Below, piece after piece: positions 7,584 to 17,276 of a stretch of DNA of 64,000 nt. Below the pieces are notes generated by a model. It was not told the DNA's origin. It searched no databases and worked only from the letters and a program-made list of their open reading frames with translations. The translations under genes and the position numbers were made by a program. The first letter of the stretch is position 1. Each line of letters starts with the position of its first letter. This stretch comes from Gemmatimonas groenlandica. GTDB taxonomy: Bacteria > Gemmatimonadota > Gemmatimonadetes > Gemmatimonadales > Gemmatimonadaceae. The stretch lies in NCBI RefSeq assembly GCF_013004105.1, contig NZ_CP053085.1, positions 3,968,001 through 4,032,000 of the forward strand, read 5' to 3'.

Positions 7584-8852
7584 CTACGCCGCCCGTGCGA
7601 CTCCTGCCTTGGCAGCCGCGAGCGATGCCAGTAGTCGGCGCCGCTCCACGAGTGCGCGCACGTGATCACGCTGCAGTAGATACAGCCAGCCGCCGAAGAG
7701 CGCGGCGACGACGGTGAACATCCACAGCAGCACGCTGGCGCCGGTGTCGGGATACCATCCCCGCGCCACTTCCAGCAACAGTGAAATCCCGCCGGCCCAC
7801 ACGGCCACGCGCGGTGCGGCTTCACGCAGTCCGCGCGCGTCGCGTCCGTGGAACTCGGCGATCACATAACCCGCCAGAGTAAACGCGGCGACGTGTTCGA
7901 GCAGTCGATACACCACCGGCTGCGTGAGCTCTACCTGCGCCGGCGCGAGGGCGATGATCCAGTGCCACGTCGGCGTGACGGCGTCGAGTGGCCAGAGCGA
8001 CGACAGCGCCAGATACGCCGCAAACAGCGGCAGTACCAATCGCAGGGTGGGCAGCTCGAATCGACGATGGGCGCTCGCGGCGAGGTCGCGCGTGGTGGCG
8101 ATACTGCGCAGCAGCGCGATGCCGACGGTCAGCGTGGCACCGGCGCAGATCAGGTCGATGTCACCGCGCGCACCGGGCACCACCGCCACGATCACCCAAC
8201 CCAGCGCCAGCGCGACCAGCCAACGTCGATCCTGATAACCGGACCGATTCCGCGAAGGCGCAAGATACGCCGCGTGCACCGTGCCGAGAATCGCCCCGGC
8301 GAACGCGGCCACCGGCAGCACGAAGATCCGCCGCGCCCCGCCTTCGCTCCCCAGTCCGATCAGCCAGCAGAGGGGGATCAGCTGATATACCAACCCCATG
8401 AGCGGTAGCTCGAGGGCCAGCGACTGCACGGCGGTGTCGTCTTCCAGATGACGGGCCAGACGGGTGAACGCCCACGCCCCGAGCGCCGCGCCGGCGGTGT
8501 TGGTGGCCAGGTCCAGCAGCGACGTGTACCGCGTGGGCGAGAAGAGCTGCAACGTCTCGATGGTGCCACTGAGCGCCGCCCCCAAAATGACCACGCGCGG
8601 CCAGTCGGGTGGGGCGCCGCGGGGGCGCGTGAGCTGATAGACGAACCCGAACGGTACGAACATCAGCACGTTCATCACGAGGTCTGACCAGTTCCAGATG
8701 TTGGTCAGGCCGTGCGCCGGCGTCCACTGAAAGCGAAAGGGCGCCATCGTGATGATCGACGTGACCAGCGCGAGATAGCCGAGGACCGCCCGGCCGAGCC
8801 GGAGGGCGGTGAAATCGGCGGTGCGCCGGAATCGGAAGCGGGTGGCAGGCAT
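7584..8852 (-). CDS. VanZ-like family integral membrane protein
   Basis: A 422-residue, very hydrophobic protein. The first third matches the VanZ-like pattern: a first helix (LGYLALVTSIITM), then NVLMFVPFGFVYQL, then GTIETLQLFSPTRY and DLATNTAGAALGAW. VanZ-like proteins are poorly understood; VanZ itself gives low-level teicoplanin resistance, but most homologues are not resistance genes. The remaining 280 residues add about six to eight more hydrophobic segments, longer than the roughly 160 residues of minimal VanZ proteins, so this is an extended form. It lies divergently from the giant BNR gene, with only 68 bp between the starts, so the two promoters must be close or overlapping. Confidence 0.8.
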   Translation of the reverse strand: MPATRFRFRRTADFTALRLGRAVLGYLALVTSIITMAPFRFQWTPAHGLTNIWNWSDLVMNVLMFVPFGFVYQLTRPRGAPPDWPRVVILGAALSGTIETLQLFSPTRYTSLLDLATNTAGAALGAWAFTRLARHLEDDTAVQSLALELPLMGLVYQLIPLCWLIGLGSEGGARRIFVLPVAAFAGAILGTVHAAYLAPSRNRSGYQDRRWLVALALGWVIVAVVPGARGDIDLICAGATLTVGIALLRSIATTRDLAASAHRRFELPTLRLVLPLFAAYLALSSLWPLDAVTPTWHWIIALAPAQVELTQPVVYRLLEHVAAFTLAGYVIAEFHGRDARGLREAAPRVAVWAGGISLLLEVARGWYPDTGASVLLWMFTVVAALFGGWLYLLQRDHVRALVERRRLLASLAAAKAGVARAA

Positions 8853-8920
8853 GCTCCGGGGAGTATCGGCAGGTGGTAGCTTTTCACGGTCCCTCTTCCA
8901 CCCCTGCCAGGCGTATTCCG

Positions 8921-11900
8921 ATGCGTTTCCCCGCTCTTCTGACCCCGCTCGCCTGCGGCGTCCTCTTCCAGACCGCGCTCAGTCCGTCGGTGGCGAGCGC
9001 CCAGGCCCCGCGCGCGGCGGCTGGCCTCCCGGCACTCGACTCGACCACGTTTGCGGCCCTGTCGTGGCGCAATATCGGTCCGTTCCGGGGAGGCCGGTCG
9101 GTGGCGGCGGTGGGCCTGCCGTCGCAGCCACTCACGTACTTCGCGGGCTATACGGGCGGCGGACTGTGGCGCACCGACGATGCCGGCAACAACTGGCGCA
9201 ACATCTCCGACGGTTTTTTCAAGACGGGATCGGTGGGGGCCATTGCCGTGGCGCCGAGCGACGAGAACGTGATCTACGTGGGCATGGGTGAGCACGCGAT
9301 CCGTGGCCAGTCGTCGACGTACGGCGACGGCATGTACAAGAGCACCGATCAGGGGCGTACGTGGACGCACATCGGACTCGCCACGTCGCGGCAAATCTCG
9401 GCCGTGCGTGTGCACCCGAGCAATCCCGACGTGGTGTACGTCGCGGTGCAGGGCGATCGCTGGAAGGGCACGAGCGACCGCGGCATCTATCGCACGACCG
9501 ATGGCGGCAAGACGTGGACGCAGCTGCTGAAGGGCGAGAACGCCTTCAGCGGTGCGAGCGACCTGTCGATGGACGCCACGAACCCGCGCATTTTGTACGC
9601 GGCGATGTGGGATCACCAGCGCACGCCGTGGATGGTGCGCAGCGGTGGTGCCGGTAGCGGTATCTGGAAGTCGGTGGACGGCGGCGACACGTGGAAGCGC
9701 AGTCAGGAAGGACTGCCGAAGCTGGTGGGCAAGATCGGTGTGTCAGTATCGCCGGCCAACCCCGATCGCGTGTACGCGATTGTGGAAGCGGAGAACGGTG
9801 GTGTATTCCGTAGCGACGATGCGGGCAAGACCTGGCGCCAGCAGTCGGGCGACCGTCTGATTCAGACGCGCTCGTGGTACTACATGAACGTCACGGCCGA
9901 CCCGAAGAACGCCGATGTGGTGTGGGTGATGAACGCGCCGGTGATGAAGTCGATCGACGGCGGCCGCACCTTCGCGAATGTATCGGCCACGCACGGTGAC
10001 AATCATCAGTTGTGGATCAATCCGACCAATCCGAACTATCTGATCAACGCAAACGATGGCGGCGCGTCGATCTCGCTGGACGGCGGCAAGAGCTGGAGCA
10101 CGCAGGACAATCAGCCCACGTCGCAGTTCTATCACGTGGCGGTGGACGACGGCTTCCCGTACAAGCTGTACGGCGGTCAGCAGGACAACAGTTCGGTGAT
10201 CATTCAGTCGCAGAGTGACGGTGGAAGCATCGGCATTCGCGAGTGGAATGAAGGCCCCGGCTGCGAGAGCGCCAACATGGGTGTGAGCGCCAAGAACCCG
10301 CGCTACATCTACGGCGGCTGCTATCAGGGACTGATCGACGAGATGGATGCGACGAACGGTTTGTCGCGCACGATCATGCCGTGGCCCGAGATGAATCTCA
10401 CCGAGCCCACCGACAAGACGAAGTATCGGTTCAACTGGACGGCACCGATCGAAGTGTCGATGCACGACGACAAGGTCGTGTACCACGGCGGCAATGTGCT
10501 GTTCAAGACGACGACGCGCGGACAGAGCTGGACGCCGATCTCGGGCGACCTCACGCGCAACGACAAGACGCGCCAGGGTTGGGGCGGTGGTCCGATCACG
10601 AACGAAGGTGCCGGCGGCGAAGTGTACGCCACGATCGTCGTGATCGAAGAGTCTCCGCACGATGCCAACACGATGTACGTGGGCACCGACGACGGCCTCA
10701 TTCAGCGCACGCGCGACGGCGGCAAGACGTGGACGAACATCACGCCGGCCTCGTGGGGCGATGGACTGGTGAACGAGATCGCGATCTCGCCGCACGATGC
10801 CGGCACGATCTATGTGTCGTTCCGAAAGGATCGCTTGGGTGATCCCACGCCGCACATCTTCGTGTCGAAGGACTACGGTACCACGTTCACGCGCATCGTG
10901 AACGGCTTGCGCGACGGCGAGCCGGTGCGCGTGGTGCGTGAAGACACGGAGCGGAAGGGACTGCTGTACGCTGGCACCGAAACAGGTGTGTATGTTTCGT
11001 ACGACGCCGGCGCGCAGTGGCTGCCGTTCCGCGGCAATTTCCCCGTCGTCCCCGTCACGGACTTGCAGGTGAAGCACGGCGACTTGATCGCGGCCACCGA
11101 AGGTCGCGCGTTCTGGATTCTCGACGATCTCTCGGTGCTGCGTCAGCGCGCGGATGCGATCGAGAAGGCGGCGATGCACCTGTATGCACCGCGCGCGGCG
11201 GTGCTGGCTGGCGGCGGTGGGTTCGGCACGCCTCGCAACGCGGGCAAGAACGCGTCGTATGGTGCGGTGATCAACTTCCGCCTGGCCGCGGCGCCCGATA
11301 CGGCAAGCACACTGCTGCTTGAATTCGTGGACGCCAAGAACGCCGTAGTGAGATCCTTCGCCACCAAGGGCGATAGTGTGAACAAGCTCACCGTGAAGCC
11401 AGGGCTCAACTCGTTCAACTGGAACCTGCGTCGTGCGGCTCCGGCGCGACTGGCTGGTGTCCTGCTGTTCGGCGCGCCGGGCGATGGTGGCGCGCGCGTG
11501 GTGCCTGGCACGTACACGGTGCGTCTCACGATGGGCAGCACGGTGCAGTCGCAGAAGCTCGAAGTGAAGCAGGATCCGCGGCTCGACGTGCCGGCGCGTG
11601 TGGTGGCCGAGCGGGACTCGGTGGCGAACCTGCTGTCGAACCGGATCAACGAGATTCACGAAGCTGTGCTGCGCGTGCGCGACCTGAAAAGCCAAGTGCA
11701 GGGTTACGTGACACGCGCCAAGGAAACGTCCGCACCGGACACCATCGCCAAGGCGGGTCGTACGCTCACCGGCAAGCTGGGCGCGCTCGATCCGAAGATG
11801 ACGACGAAAGCCGGCAACGGGCAGGACATCATCAACTACGCCAACGGCATCAACGGCCAGTTCGGCTTCCTCCTCGGTCAGGTCGAGGGCAACAGCGAAC

Positions 11901-12073
11901 TCACGCAGCCGGTGAAGGATCGGTTGGTGGAGCTCGAGAAGCTGTGGCAGACGCTCAAGGCCGAAGTGGAGCAGGTGGAGACGGTGGACGTGAACGCCTT
12001 CAACGCACTGCTGCAGAAGTACAACGTGCCGGGTGTGATCGGCGCGGCGAAGAAGAAGGGGCCGATTGCATGA
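8921..12073 (+). CDS. giant secreted BNR/VPS10-like beta-propeller protein
   Basis: A 1050-residue exported protein; the signal peptide ends near SVASAQA. The ATG at 8921 was chosen because it begins the signal sequence, although the frame is open further upstream. Many Asp-box (BNR) motifs occur, including KSTDQGRTWT, RTTDGGKTWT, KSVDGGDTWK, RSDDAGKTWR, SLDGGKSWS and RTRDGGKTWT. They indicate one or two sortilin/sialidase-like beta-propellers over roughly the first 750 residues. The final 200 residues are mainly helical. Such proteins are often annotated as glycosyl hydrolases, but I see no catalytic residues that prove this; binding or scaffolding is equally possible. It is translationally coupled (ATGA) to the serine hydrolase gene downstream. 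A paralogue is at 41804-45082. Confidence 0.88.
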   Translation: MRFPALLTPLACGVLFQTALSPSVASAQAPRAAAGLPALDSTTFAALSWRNIGPFRGGRSVAAVGLPSQPLTYFAGYTGGGLWRTDDAGNNWRNISDGFFKTGSVGAIAVAPSDENVIYVGMGEHAIRGQSSTYGDGMYKSTDQGRTWTHIGLATSRQISAVRVHPSNPDVVYVAVQGDRWKGTSDRGIYRTTDGGKTWTQLLKGENAFSGASDLSMDATNPRILYAAMWDHQRTPWMVRSGGAGSGIWKSVDGGDTWKRSQEGLPKLVGKIGVSVSPANPDRVYAIVEAENGGVFRSDDAGKTWRQQSGDRLIQTRSWYYMNVTADPKNADVVWVMNAPVMKSIDGGRTFANVSATHGDNHQLWINPTNPNYLINANDGGASISLDGGKSWSTQDNQPTSQFYHVAVDDGFPYKLYGGQQDNSSVIIQSQSDGGSIGIREWNEGPGCESANMGVSAKNPRYIYGGCYQGLIDEMDATNGLSRTIMPWPEMNLTEPTDKTKYRFNWTAPIEVSMHDDKVVYHGGNVLFKTTTRGQSWTPISGDLTRNDKTRQGWGGGPITNEGAGGEVYATIVVIEESPHDANTMYVGTDDGLIQRTRDGGKTWTNITPASWGDGLVNEIAISPHDAGTIYVSFRKDRLGDPTPHIFVSKDYGTTFTRIVNGLRDGEPVRVVREDTERKGLLYAGTETGVYVSYDAGAQWLPFRGNFPVVPVTDLQVKHGDLIAATEGRAFWILDDLSVLRQRADAIEKAAMHLYAPRAAVLAGGGGFGTPRNAGKNASYGAVINFRLAAAPDTASTLLLEFVDAKNAVVRSFATKGDSVNKLTVKPGLNSFNWNLRRAAPARLAGVLLFGAPGDGGARVVPGTYTVRLTMGSTVQSQKLEVKQDPRLDVPARVVAERDSVANLLSNRINEIHEAVLRVRDLKSQVQGYVTRAKETSAPDTIAKAGRTLTGKLGALDPKMTTKAGNGQDIINYANGINGQFGFLLGQVEGNSELTQPVKDRLVELEKLWQTLKAEVEQVETVDVNAFNALLQKYNVPGVIGAAKKKGPIA

Positions 12074-13323
12074 AAGCAGTTTTGGGTTTTGGGTTTCGGG
12101 TTTTGAGTGTGACGGCGCTGGCGGTCGGGTTGGCGACACCGGCTTTGGCGCAGAAGAAGGGTGTGGTGGCGGCGCCGTATGTGCCGCCGGCGGGGGCGTG
12201 GGAACGTCGTTCGCCCTCGGCGATGGGGATGGATTCGGTCAAGCTGGCCGAAGCGATTGCGTACGCCATCGAGAAGGAGAGCAAGACGCCGCGCGATCTC
12301 GAGCTCAATCACTACCAGACGTTTGGTCGCGAGCCCTTTGGGGCCGCGATCGGACCGCTGGCGCCGCGTGGTGGCGCCACGGGCGTGATTCTGCGCAAAG
12401 GCTACGTGGTAGCCACGTGGGGGGATCCCAACGCGGTCGAGATCACTAACAGTGTGACCAAGAGTTTCCTGAGCACCGTGGTCGGCTTGGCGTTCGATGC
12501 GGGTCGCATTCGAAGCGTGGACGATACGGTGTCGCAGGTGATGCCGCCGATCTTGCGCGCGTATCCCAACGGCACCGGACTCGGCGCCGACTGGCCGGGT
12601 GACGCGAAGTGGTTGCGTCCGTTCGACAGTCCGCACAACAAGCGCCTCACCTGGGATCACCTGCTGCGGCAGGTGAGCGACTGGGAAGGCACGCTGTGGG
12701 GCAAGCCGGAGTGGGCTGACCGTCCGGCGCAGCAGGTGAACACGTGGACCACGCGCCCGCGCGTGGAGCCGGGCACGGCCTACGAGTACAACGACACGCG
12801 CGTGAATGTGCTGGCGCTGGCGGCGTTGCAGGTGTGGCGCGAGCCACTGCCGGACATTCTTCGTGACAAAATCATGGAGCCGATCGGCGCGTCGAACACG
12901 TGGCGCTGGTACGGCTACGACAACTCGTGGATCGTGCTCGACGGCAAGTTGGTGCAGTCGGTAAGCGGTGGCGGACACTGGGGCGGCGGCATGATGATCA
13001 ACGCCTGGGACCTGGCGCGCTTTGGCCTGCTCACGCAGCGTCGGGGCGTGTGGGGCGGCAAGCAGCTGCTCTCCGAGGCGTGGGTGACGAAAGCGCTCAC
13101 GCCCACGCCGGCGCAGCCCACGTACGGCTACATGAACTGGTTCGTGAATACCGACCGGAAGTACGTGCCCGCCGCACCGGCGCAGGCATTCGTGCATGTA
13201 GGCGCCGGGAATAACATCATCTACGTCGACCCGGTGAACGATGTGGTCGCGGTGGTCCGTTGGATCGACACGAATGCGTCGGTAAACGGGTTCGTGGAGC
13301 GGCTCTTGTCCTCCCTGAAATAG
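12070..13323 (+). CDS. secreted serine beta-lactamase-like hydrolase
   Basis: A 417-residue protein with a signal peptide ending TPALAQ and a class C beta-lactamase / penicillin-binding-protein-like fold. The SxxK motif is SVTK with Ser128 and Lys131, the second motif is PGTAYEYND (Tyr239) and a third-motif equivalent HVGAGNN is near the C-terminus. Family members include esterases, D-aminopeptidases and lactamases, so resistance should not be assumed. The start ATG overlaps the BNR gene stop (ATGA). Unusually, the signal peptide is encoded by a run of TTTTGGG-like repeats at 12079-12108, which spells LGFGFRVL; this looks like low-complexity DNA captured into the coding sequence. Confidence 0.87.
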   Translation: MKAVLGFGFRVLSVTALAVGLATPALAQKKGVVAAPYVPPAGAWERRSPSAMGMDSVKLAEAIAYAIEKESKTPRDLELNHYQTFGREPFGAAIGPLAPRGGATGVILRKGYVVATWGDPNAVEITNSVTKSFLSTVVGLAFDAGRIRSVDDTVSQVMPPILRAYPNGTGLGADWPGDAKWLRPFDSPHNKRLTWDHLLRQVSDWEGTLWGKPEWADRPAQQVNTWTTRPRVEPGTAYEYNDTRVNVLALAALQVWREPLPDILRDKIMEPIGASNTWRWYGYDNSWIVLDGKLVQSVSGGGHWGGGMMINAWDLARFGLLTQRRGVWGGKQLLSEAWVTKALTPTPAQPTYGYMNWFVNTDRKYVPAAPAQAFVHVGAGNNIIYVDPVNDVVAVVRWIDTNASVNGFVERLLSSLK

Positions 13324-13369
13324 TCGCAGTATCGTAGTGTAGTGATGTGCTGTAAGGGGGAATTCAATC

Positions 13370-15088
13370 GTGTGGAGTGATATGCCGACCGATTCAGACG
13401 GAGATGCGGAGCAGGCGCGTTTGCGATCCTTGACGCAGAGTATCGCCAGCGTGCTCCGCACGTTCGTGCGCGCGAATCGCGCGACGCAGATGTATCTCCC
13501 GAATAGTGCGATGCGACCGAAGGCTCGAGATGATGCCCGTGAGGCGTTTCGGGCTTTCTGGTTGCAGGAGAGTGAACTGTCGCTGACGATTACGGAGCAG
13601 TCGCTCCTGGCCGGCGATCGCGAGGTCTATCGCGAAGACGAGCGAACCAGTGCAGCGCTGCCGTGGCTGTTGTATCGCGATGGCCTCCGCCGCCTCGATC
13701 TCCACCCGGGCTTCGAGGATGCGGAGCTCGACACGCTGCTCGATATCTTGCAGCAGGCGCGTGATGCCAGCTCGGACGATGATGACTTGGTCACGCAGCT
13801 GTGGCTGGCCGATTTCCAGAAGCTCACGTTTCGCAACGTCGAATTATTGACGGATTTCGACGCCGCTTACGTCGAGCGTGACCCTGGCGAGGTCGCGTCT
13901 GGCGGATATGCCGGGGTGCCCTCGGCGGTACAACTTATTGAGTCGCCGCCACTCGGCGATGGCCCGCCGCCACGGCTCATTCACCTCGACGACGACGCGT
14001 CGACCCTCCACTTTCTCGATCCACAGGAGGCCATCGCCTTGCAGGCGGCCATCCGGCGCGAGTATGCGAACGACGGGTTGCCGACGGTCCTCGACAGCCT
14101 GTTCGACATCGTCGAGGTACAAGAGGATGACGAGGTGCGCGCCGAGGTGTGCGATATCCTCGATCGTCTGCTGCTCAATGCCTTATCGGCCGAAGAGTAT
14201 CCGGTCGTTGCCTGCATTCTGCGCGATACCCGGGCCGCCTTGGCCCGGGCCGATTGGTCCGATGAGATACGACGCGCCCTCTCCGCACTGGCTGCCCGAC
14301 TGAATGCCGCGTCGGCGATCGACGGACTGATCAGCGCCGTTGAGCGAGGCGCCTTCGCGGCGGCTCCCGTAACGCTCGAGCCCCTCCTCGAAGGTTTGGG
14401 GTACGACGCGCTGGTCCCGCTCGTGGCATGGTTCGCTGATGCACCGTTGAACTCGTCGCGCCAGACCGTCGAGGGTATCGTCACACGGCAGCTCGCTGCC
14501 CGACTCTCGCTCCTCCAGCGACTCCTCGAGGATCCGCGTGAGCCGGTCGTACGTGGTGCCATCCTTTTCGCGCGGCAGGTCGCCAGTCCCGCACTGGTCG
14601 CGCCTTTGGCGAAGCTGTTCCGGGAGGGCGCCGACTCCACGCGGAGCGGAGCGGCGTCGGCGCTTGCCGCGATCGCGTCGCCGACGGCCATGGACGTGCT
14701 GCAAAGTGCCATTGCGCACGAGCTTCGTGACGTGCGCCTCGCGGCATTGAAAGCGATCGCCGCAACACGCTATCGCCAAGCGTTTCCACGCCTCGTTCGG
14801 GATCTTGATGCGAAGGCGCTTCGCCGAGTCGACCTGAGTGAGAAGCGTGCCTTTGTCGAGGCCCTCGCGGCGGCCGGTGGAGACGATGCCACCGCCCCCC
14901 TCGATGCGATGCTCAACGGGCGTGGTCTGCTTGGTTACAAGGAGGCTCCCGAGCTGCGAATGTGTGCGGCCTACGGACTCGGGATGATCGGTACTGAACG
15001 GGCCACCCGCAGTTTGCAGCGTGCCGCTGATACGTCGGATCCAATGGTACGTCGGGCCATCAGCCAAGCCATGCGAGGCACGCCGTGA
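13370..15088 (+). CDS. HEAT-repeat protein paired with an HD-GYP protein
   Basis: A 572-residue soluble protein. The GTG start at 13370 is supported by an AAGGGGG ribosome-binding site ending nine bases upstream; ATG at 13382 is the alternative. Residues about 1-170 form a helical domain that includes an acidic stretch (ASSDDDD). From about 230 onwards the sequence breaks into helical pairs typical of HEAT or armadillo repeats (for example ALAAIASPTAMDVLQSAI, VRLAALKAIAATR, MCAAYGLGMIGTERATR). HEAT repeats bind proteins. Its stop overlaps the start of the HD-GYP gene (GTGA), so the two products are probably made in a fixed ratio and may form a complex. Confidence 0.8.
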   Translation: MWSDMPTDSDGDAEQARLRSLTQSIASVLRTFVRANRATQMYLPNSAMRPKARDDAREAFRAFWLQESELSLTITEQSLLAGDREVYREDERTSAALPWLLYRDGLRRLDLHPGFEDAELDTLLDILQQARDASSDDDDLVTQLWLADFQKLTFRNVELLTDFDAAYVERDPGEVASGGYAGVPSAVQLIESPPLGDGPPPRLIHLDDDASTLHFLDPQEAIALQAAIRREYANDGLPTVLDSLFDIVEVQEDDEVRAEVCDILDRLLLNALSAEEYPVVACILRDTRAALARADWSDEIRRALSALAARLNAASAIDGLISAVERGAFAAAPVTLEPLLEGLGYDALVPLVAWFADAPLNSSRQTVEGIVTRQLAARLSLLQRLLEDPREPVVRGAILFARQVASPALVAPLAKLFREGADSTRSGAASALAAIASPTAMDVLQSAIAHELRDVRLAALKAIAATRYRQAFPRLVRDLDAKALRRVDLSEKRAFVEALAAAGGDDATAPLDAMLNGRGLLGYKEAPELRMCAAYGLGMIGTERATRSLQRAADTSDPMVRRAISQAMRGTP

Positions 15089-16551
15089 CCTCGACCGGAA
15101 GCCGTACGCCGCCGCCCAGACCCATGGTCCAGGAGAGCGCCGTTACGCAGCTCGAGGCGCGCAACGTGCTCCAGGCGTTCCATCGCGCGTTGCGGGCGAT
15201 CAGACTGTATCCTCGGGAAAACACGATGGTGAAGGCCGCCCTCGTTGCACTGGACGGTGCCGTCGTATCGCTCATCGCGTCGACCGGCCAGTGTGATATC
15301 CGCTCTGTCGGCGACTACGTCTTCGTGTGCGGCATCCGGCTGCGCATTCAACTCGACACGTACGCCGCGATCTCGCACGTCGCGGGCCGCTTTCGTCACG
15401 CTGGCATCGGTGGCATCCTCGTGCTGAGTGCGCCAGATGGTGCCGCGTGGGTGACGCTGATCTCGGCGCTACTCGCACCGACGCCGGGACTCCAAAGCGA
15501 TGAACGGCGAGCGCATATCACCGCGCAACTCGAGCGCGAGAACGTGTCCGACTTCAAGATCGAGCCGGCCGTCGACGAGTTGGCCGATCTGGAGGAAGGG
15601 TCGTCTCAGGAGCGAACGCGCCAGACCTTCATGCAGTCACTGTCGGCAACACGGCAGCTGATGACGGATGTCCGCATGGGCCGTACTCCCGCGCTCCGTC
15701 AGGCAAAGCGCGCCGTGCAGGGCATCGTCGATCAAATCATGATCGACGATACGTCTTTGATCGGGATGACGACACTGCGCGATTTCGACGAGTACACCTT
15801 TGTCCACAGCGTGAATGTCTGCATTCTCGCGGTCGCTCTGGGTCGCCGTATCGGGCTGTCCAAGCTCCAGTTGCTCGACCTCGGCCTCGCGGCGCTGCTG
15901 CACGACATCGGCAAGTCCCGCATTCCGATTGAGATTCTGAACAAGCGCGGTCAGCTCTCGGAGGATGAATTCAGGGTGTTACAGGGGCATACGTGGCATG
16001 GTGTGCTCGCTCTCTTCGCGCTCAGCGGGTCCACGGCGCGCGCGTGGAGGTCGATGACCGTGGCCTACGAGCATCATCTCCGTCTCGATCGCAGTGGGTA
16101 CCCGCGCACGGTGCGTTCGAGAGAGCTCTCGCTCTTCAGCCGGATCGTCTCCATCGTTGATGGCTTTGACGCGGCGACGTCGACGCGTGTCTATCAGCCG
16201 AACCCCTGGTCACCGGCTGATGTCATCCGCGGCATGCGCGACAACCCGCGTCTTGGGTTAGACCCGGTGTTGGTGCGGGCCTTTACCGGACTGATGGGGA
16301 TCTATCCGATCGGAACGGTCGTCCTGCTCGACAGCCATGAGATCGCGCTCGTTGTCGCGGCGAGCCGTGAGGGTCAGCCGCCCTCACGGCCACAGATCCG
16401 GCTGCTGTTCGACGAGCGTGGAAACCCTTCGTACGAGGCAACCGTGCTCGATCTCACAGAAAAGGATTCGTCGGGTCAGCATCTCCGCACCATCGTTCGA
16501 ACCGAGGACGCCGACCGCCTCGGGATTCAGGTGAGCGACTACCTCACCTGA
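15085..16551 (+). CDS. HD-GYP domain protein with degenerate GYP motif
   Basis: A 488-residue protein with the HD-GYP domain in the C-terminal half. The HD motif is LLHDIGK near residue 273, preceded by HSVNVCILAVALG. The GYP region reads HHLRLDRSGYP near 330, whereas active enzymes usually have HHExxDGxGYP; the Glu is replaced by Leu and a Gly by Arg. HD-GYP proteins hydrolyse cyclic di-GMP or related dinucleotides using two or three metals, so activity may be altered or lost here. The N-terminal 200 residues have no receiver domain or membrane helix and are of unknown function. The gene is coupled to the HEAT-repeat gene by a GTGA overlap, suggesting the HEAT protein is its partner. Confidence 0.85.
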   Translation: MTSTGSRTPPPRPMVQESAVTQLEARNVLQAFHRALRAIRLYPRENTMVKAALVALDGAVVSLIASTGQCDIRSVGDYVFVCGIRLRIQLDTYAAISHVAGRFRHAGIGGILVLSAPDGAAWVTLISALLAPTPGLQSDERRAHITAQLERENVSDFKIEPAVDELADLEEGSSQERTRQTFMQSLSATRQLMTDVRMGRTPALRQAKRAVQGIVDQIMIDDTSLIGMTTLRDFDEYTFVHSVNVCILAVALGRRIGLSKLQLLDLGLAALLHDIGKSRIPIEILNKRGQLSEDEFRVLQGHTWHGVLALFALSGSTARAWRSMTVAYEHHLRLDRSGYPRTVRSRELSLFSRIVSIVDGFDAATSTRVYQPNPWSPADVIRGMRDNPRLGLDPVLVRAFTGLMGIYPIGTVVLLDSHEIALVVAASREGQPPSRPQIRLLFDERGNPSYEATVLDLTEKDSSGQHLRTIVRTEDADRLGIQVSDYLT

Positions 16552-16600
16552 GTCTGGTGCAGGTCGAAGCGCAAAGAGATCGACCGAACGGAGCCTGATC

Positions 16601-17263
16601 GTGTTAGAATCACACATGGGTACCAGGGTCGTGAGTCTCCGTGAAGAATTCGCCAACGCCGTCACGCACGGCGTTGGTCTCGTGCTCAGTCTCATCGGGA
16701 TGCCGATCCTGATCCTCGCCGCGATGAATCACGGCGAACGCGCGACGGTGATCGGCGCCAGCGTGTTCGGCGCCACGTTGATCGCCCTCTATTCGGCGAG
16801 TACGCTGTACCACGCGATCCCGCATCCCACCCTCAAGCAGAAGCTGCGCGTAGTCGACCACTCCGCGATCTACTTGCTCATTGCCGGCACGTATACCCCG
16901 TTCACACTAGGCGTACTACGCGGCACCTGGGGCTGGACGTTGTTCGGTATCGTGTGGACGTTGGCCGCGCTCGGCGTGCTGTTCAAAGTAGTGTTCGGCA
17001 GCGGCGCGATGGCCAAACTGTCCACGGCGATCTACGTAGCGATGGGCTGGGTGATCATCATCGCGATCAAACCGCTGATGGCCTCCATGGAGCACGCGGG
17101 ATTGATGCTGTTGGTGGCCGGTGGGCTGTGCTATACGGGCGGTGTGATCTTCTATGTGGACCGCCGCCGCGCCTGGACGCATCCCGTGTGGCATCTGTTC
17201 GTGATGGGTGGCAGCATCTGCCACTATTTCGCGGTGCTCTGGTACGCCGCTCCTGCGCGATAG
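16601..17263 (+). CDS. hemolysin III (HlyIII/YqfA) family membrane protein
   Basis: A 220-residue protein with about seven transmembrane helices. Family hallmarks are EEFANAVTHGVG near the start, STLYHAIPH, VDHSAIYLLIAGTYTPF and the C-terminal HPVWHLFVMGGSICHYFAV. These include the Ser, Asp and His residues that form a zinc-like site in the related PAQR receptors. The GTG start at 16601 has GGAG seven bases upstream; ATG at 16616 is an alternative. The real function of bacterial members is unclear; they are more likely membrane hydrolases or homeostasis proteins than haemolysins. It lies 14 bases before the DoxX-like gene and probably shares its transcript. Confidence 0.92.
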   Translation: MLESHMGTRVVSLREEFANAVTHGVGLVLSLIGMPILILAAMNHGERATVIGASVFGATLIALYSASTLYHAIPHPTLKQKLRVVDHSAIYLLIAGTYTPFTLGVLRGTWGWTLFGIVWTLAALGVLFKVVFGSGAMAKLSTAIYVAMGWVIIIAIKPLMASMEHAGLMLLVAGGLCYTGGVIFYVDRRRAWTHPVWHLFVMGGSICHYFAVLWYAAPAR

Positions 17264-17276
17264 CCGCGTGTTACCC

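Noticed and set aside
9743-12139. A nearly 800-residue open frame antisense to the BNR protein gene
   Set aside because: Long antisense frames are common in high-GC genes with strong third-position bias; the translation is Arg/His-rich with no domain, and the plus-strand protein has clear repeated motifs.
12070-13323. Beta-lactam resistance gene
   Set aside because: The fold and SxxK motif are shared by many esterases and peptidases; nothing specific to lactamase function is seen.
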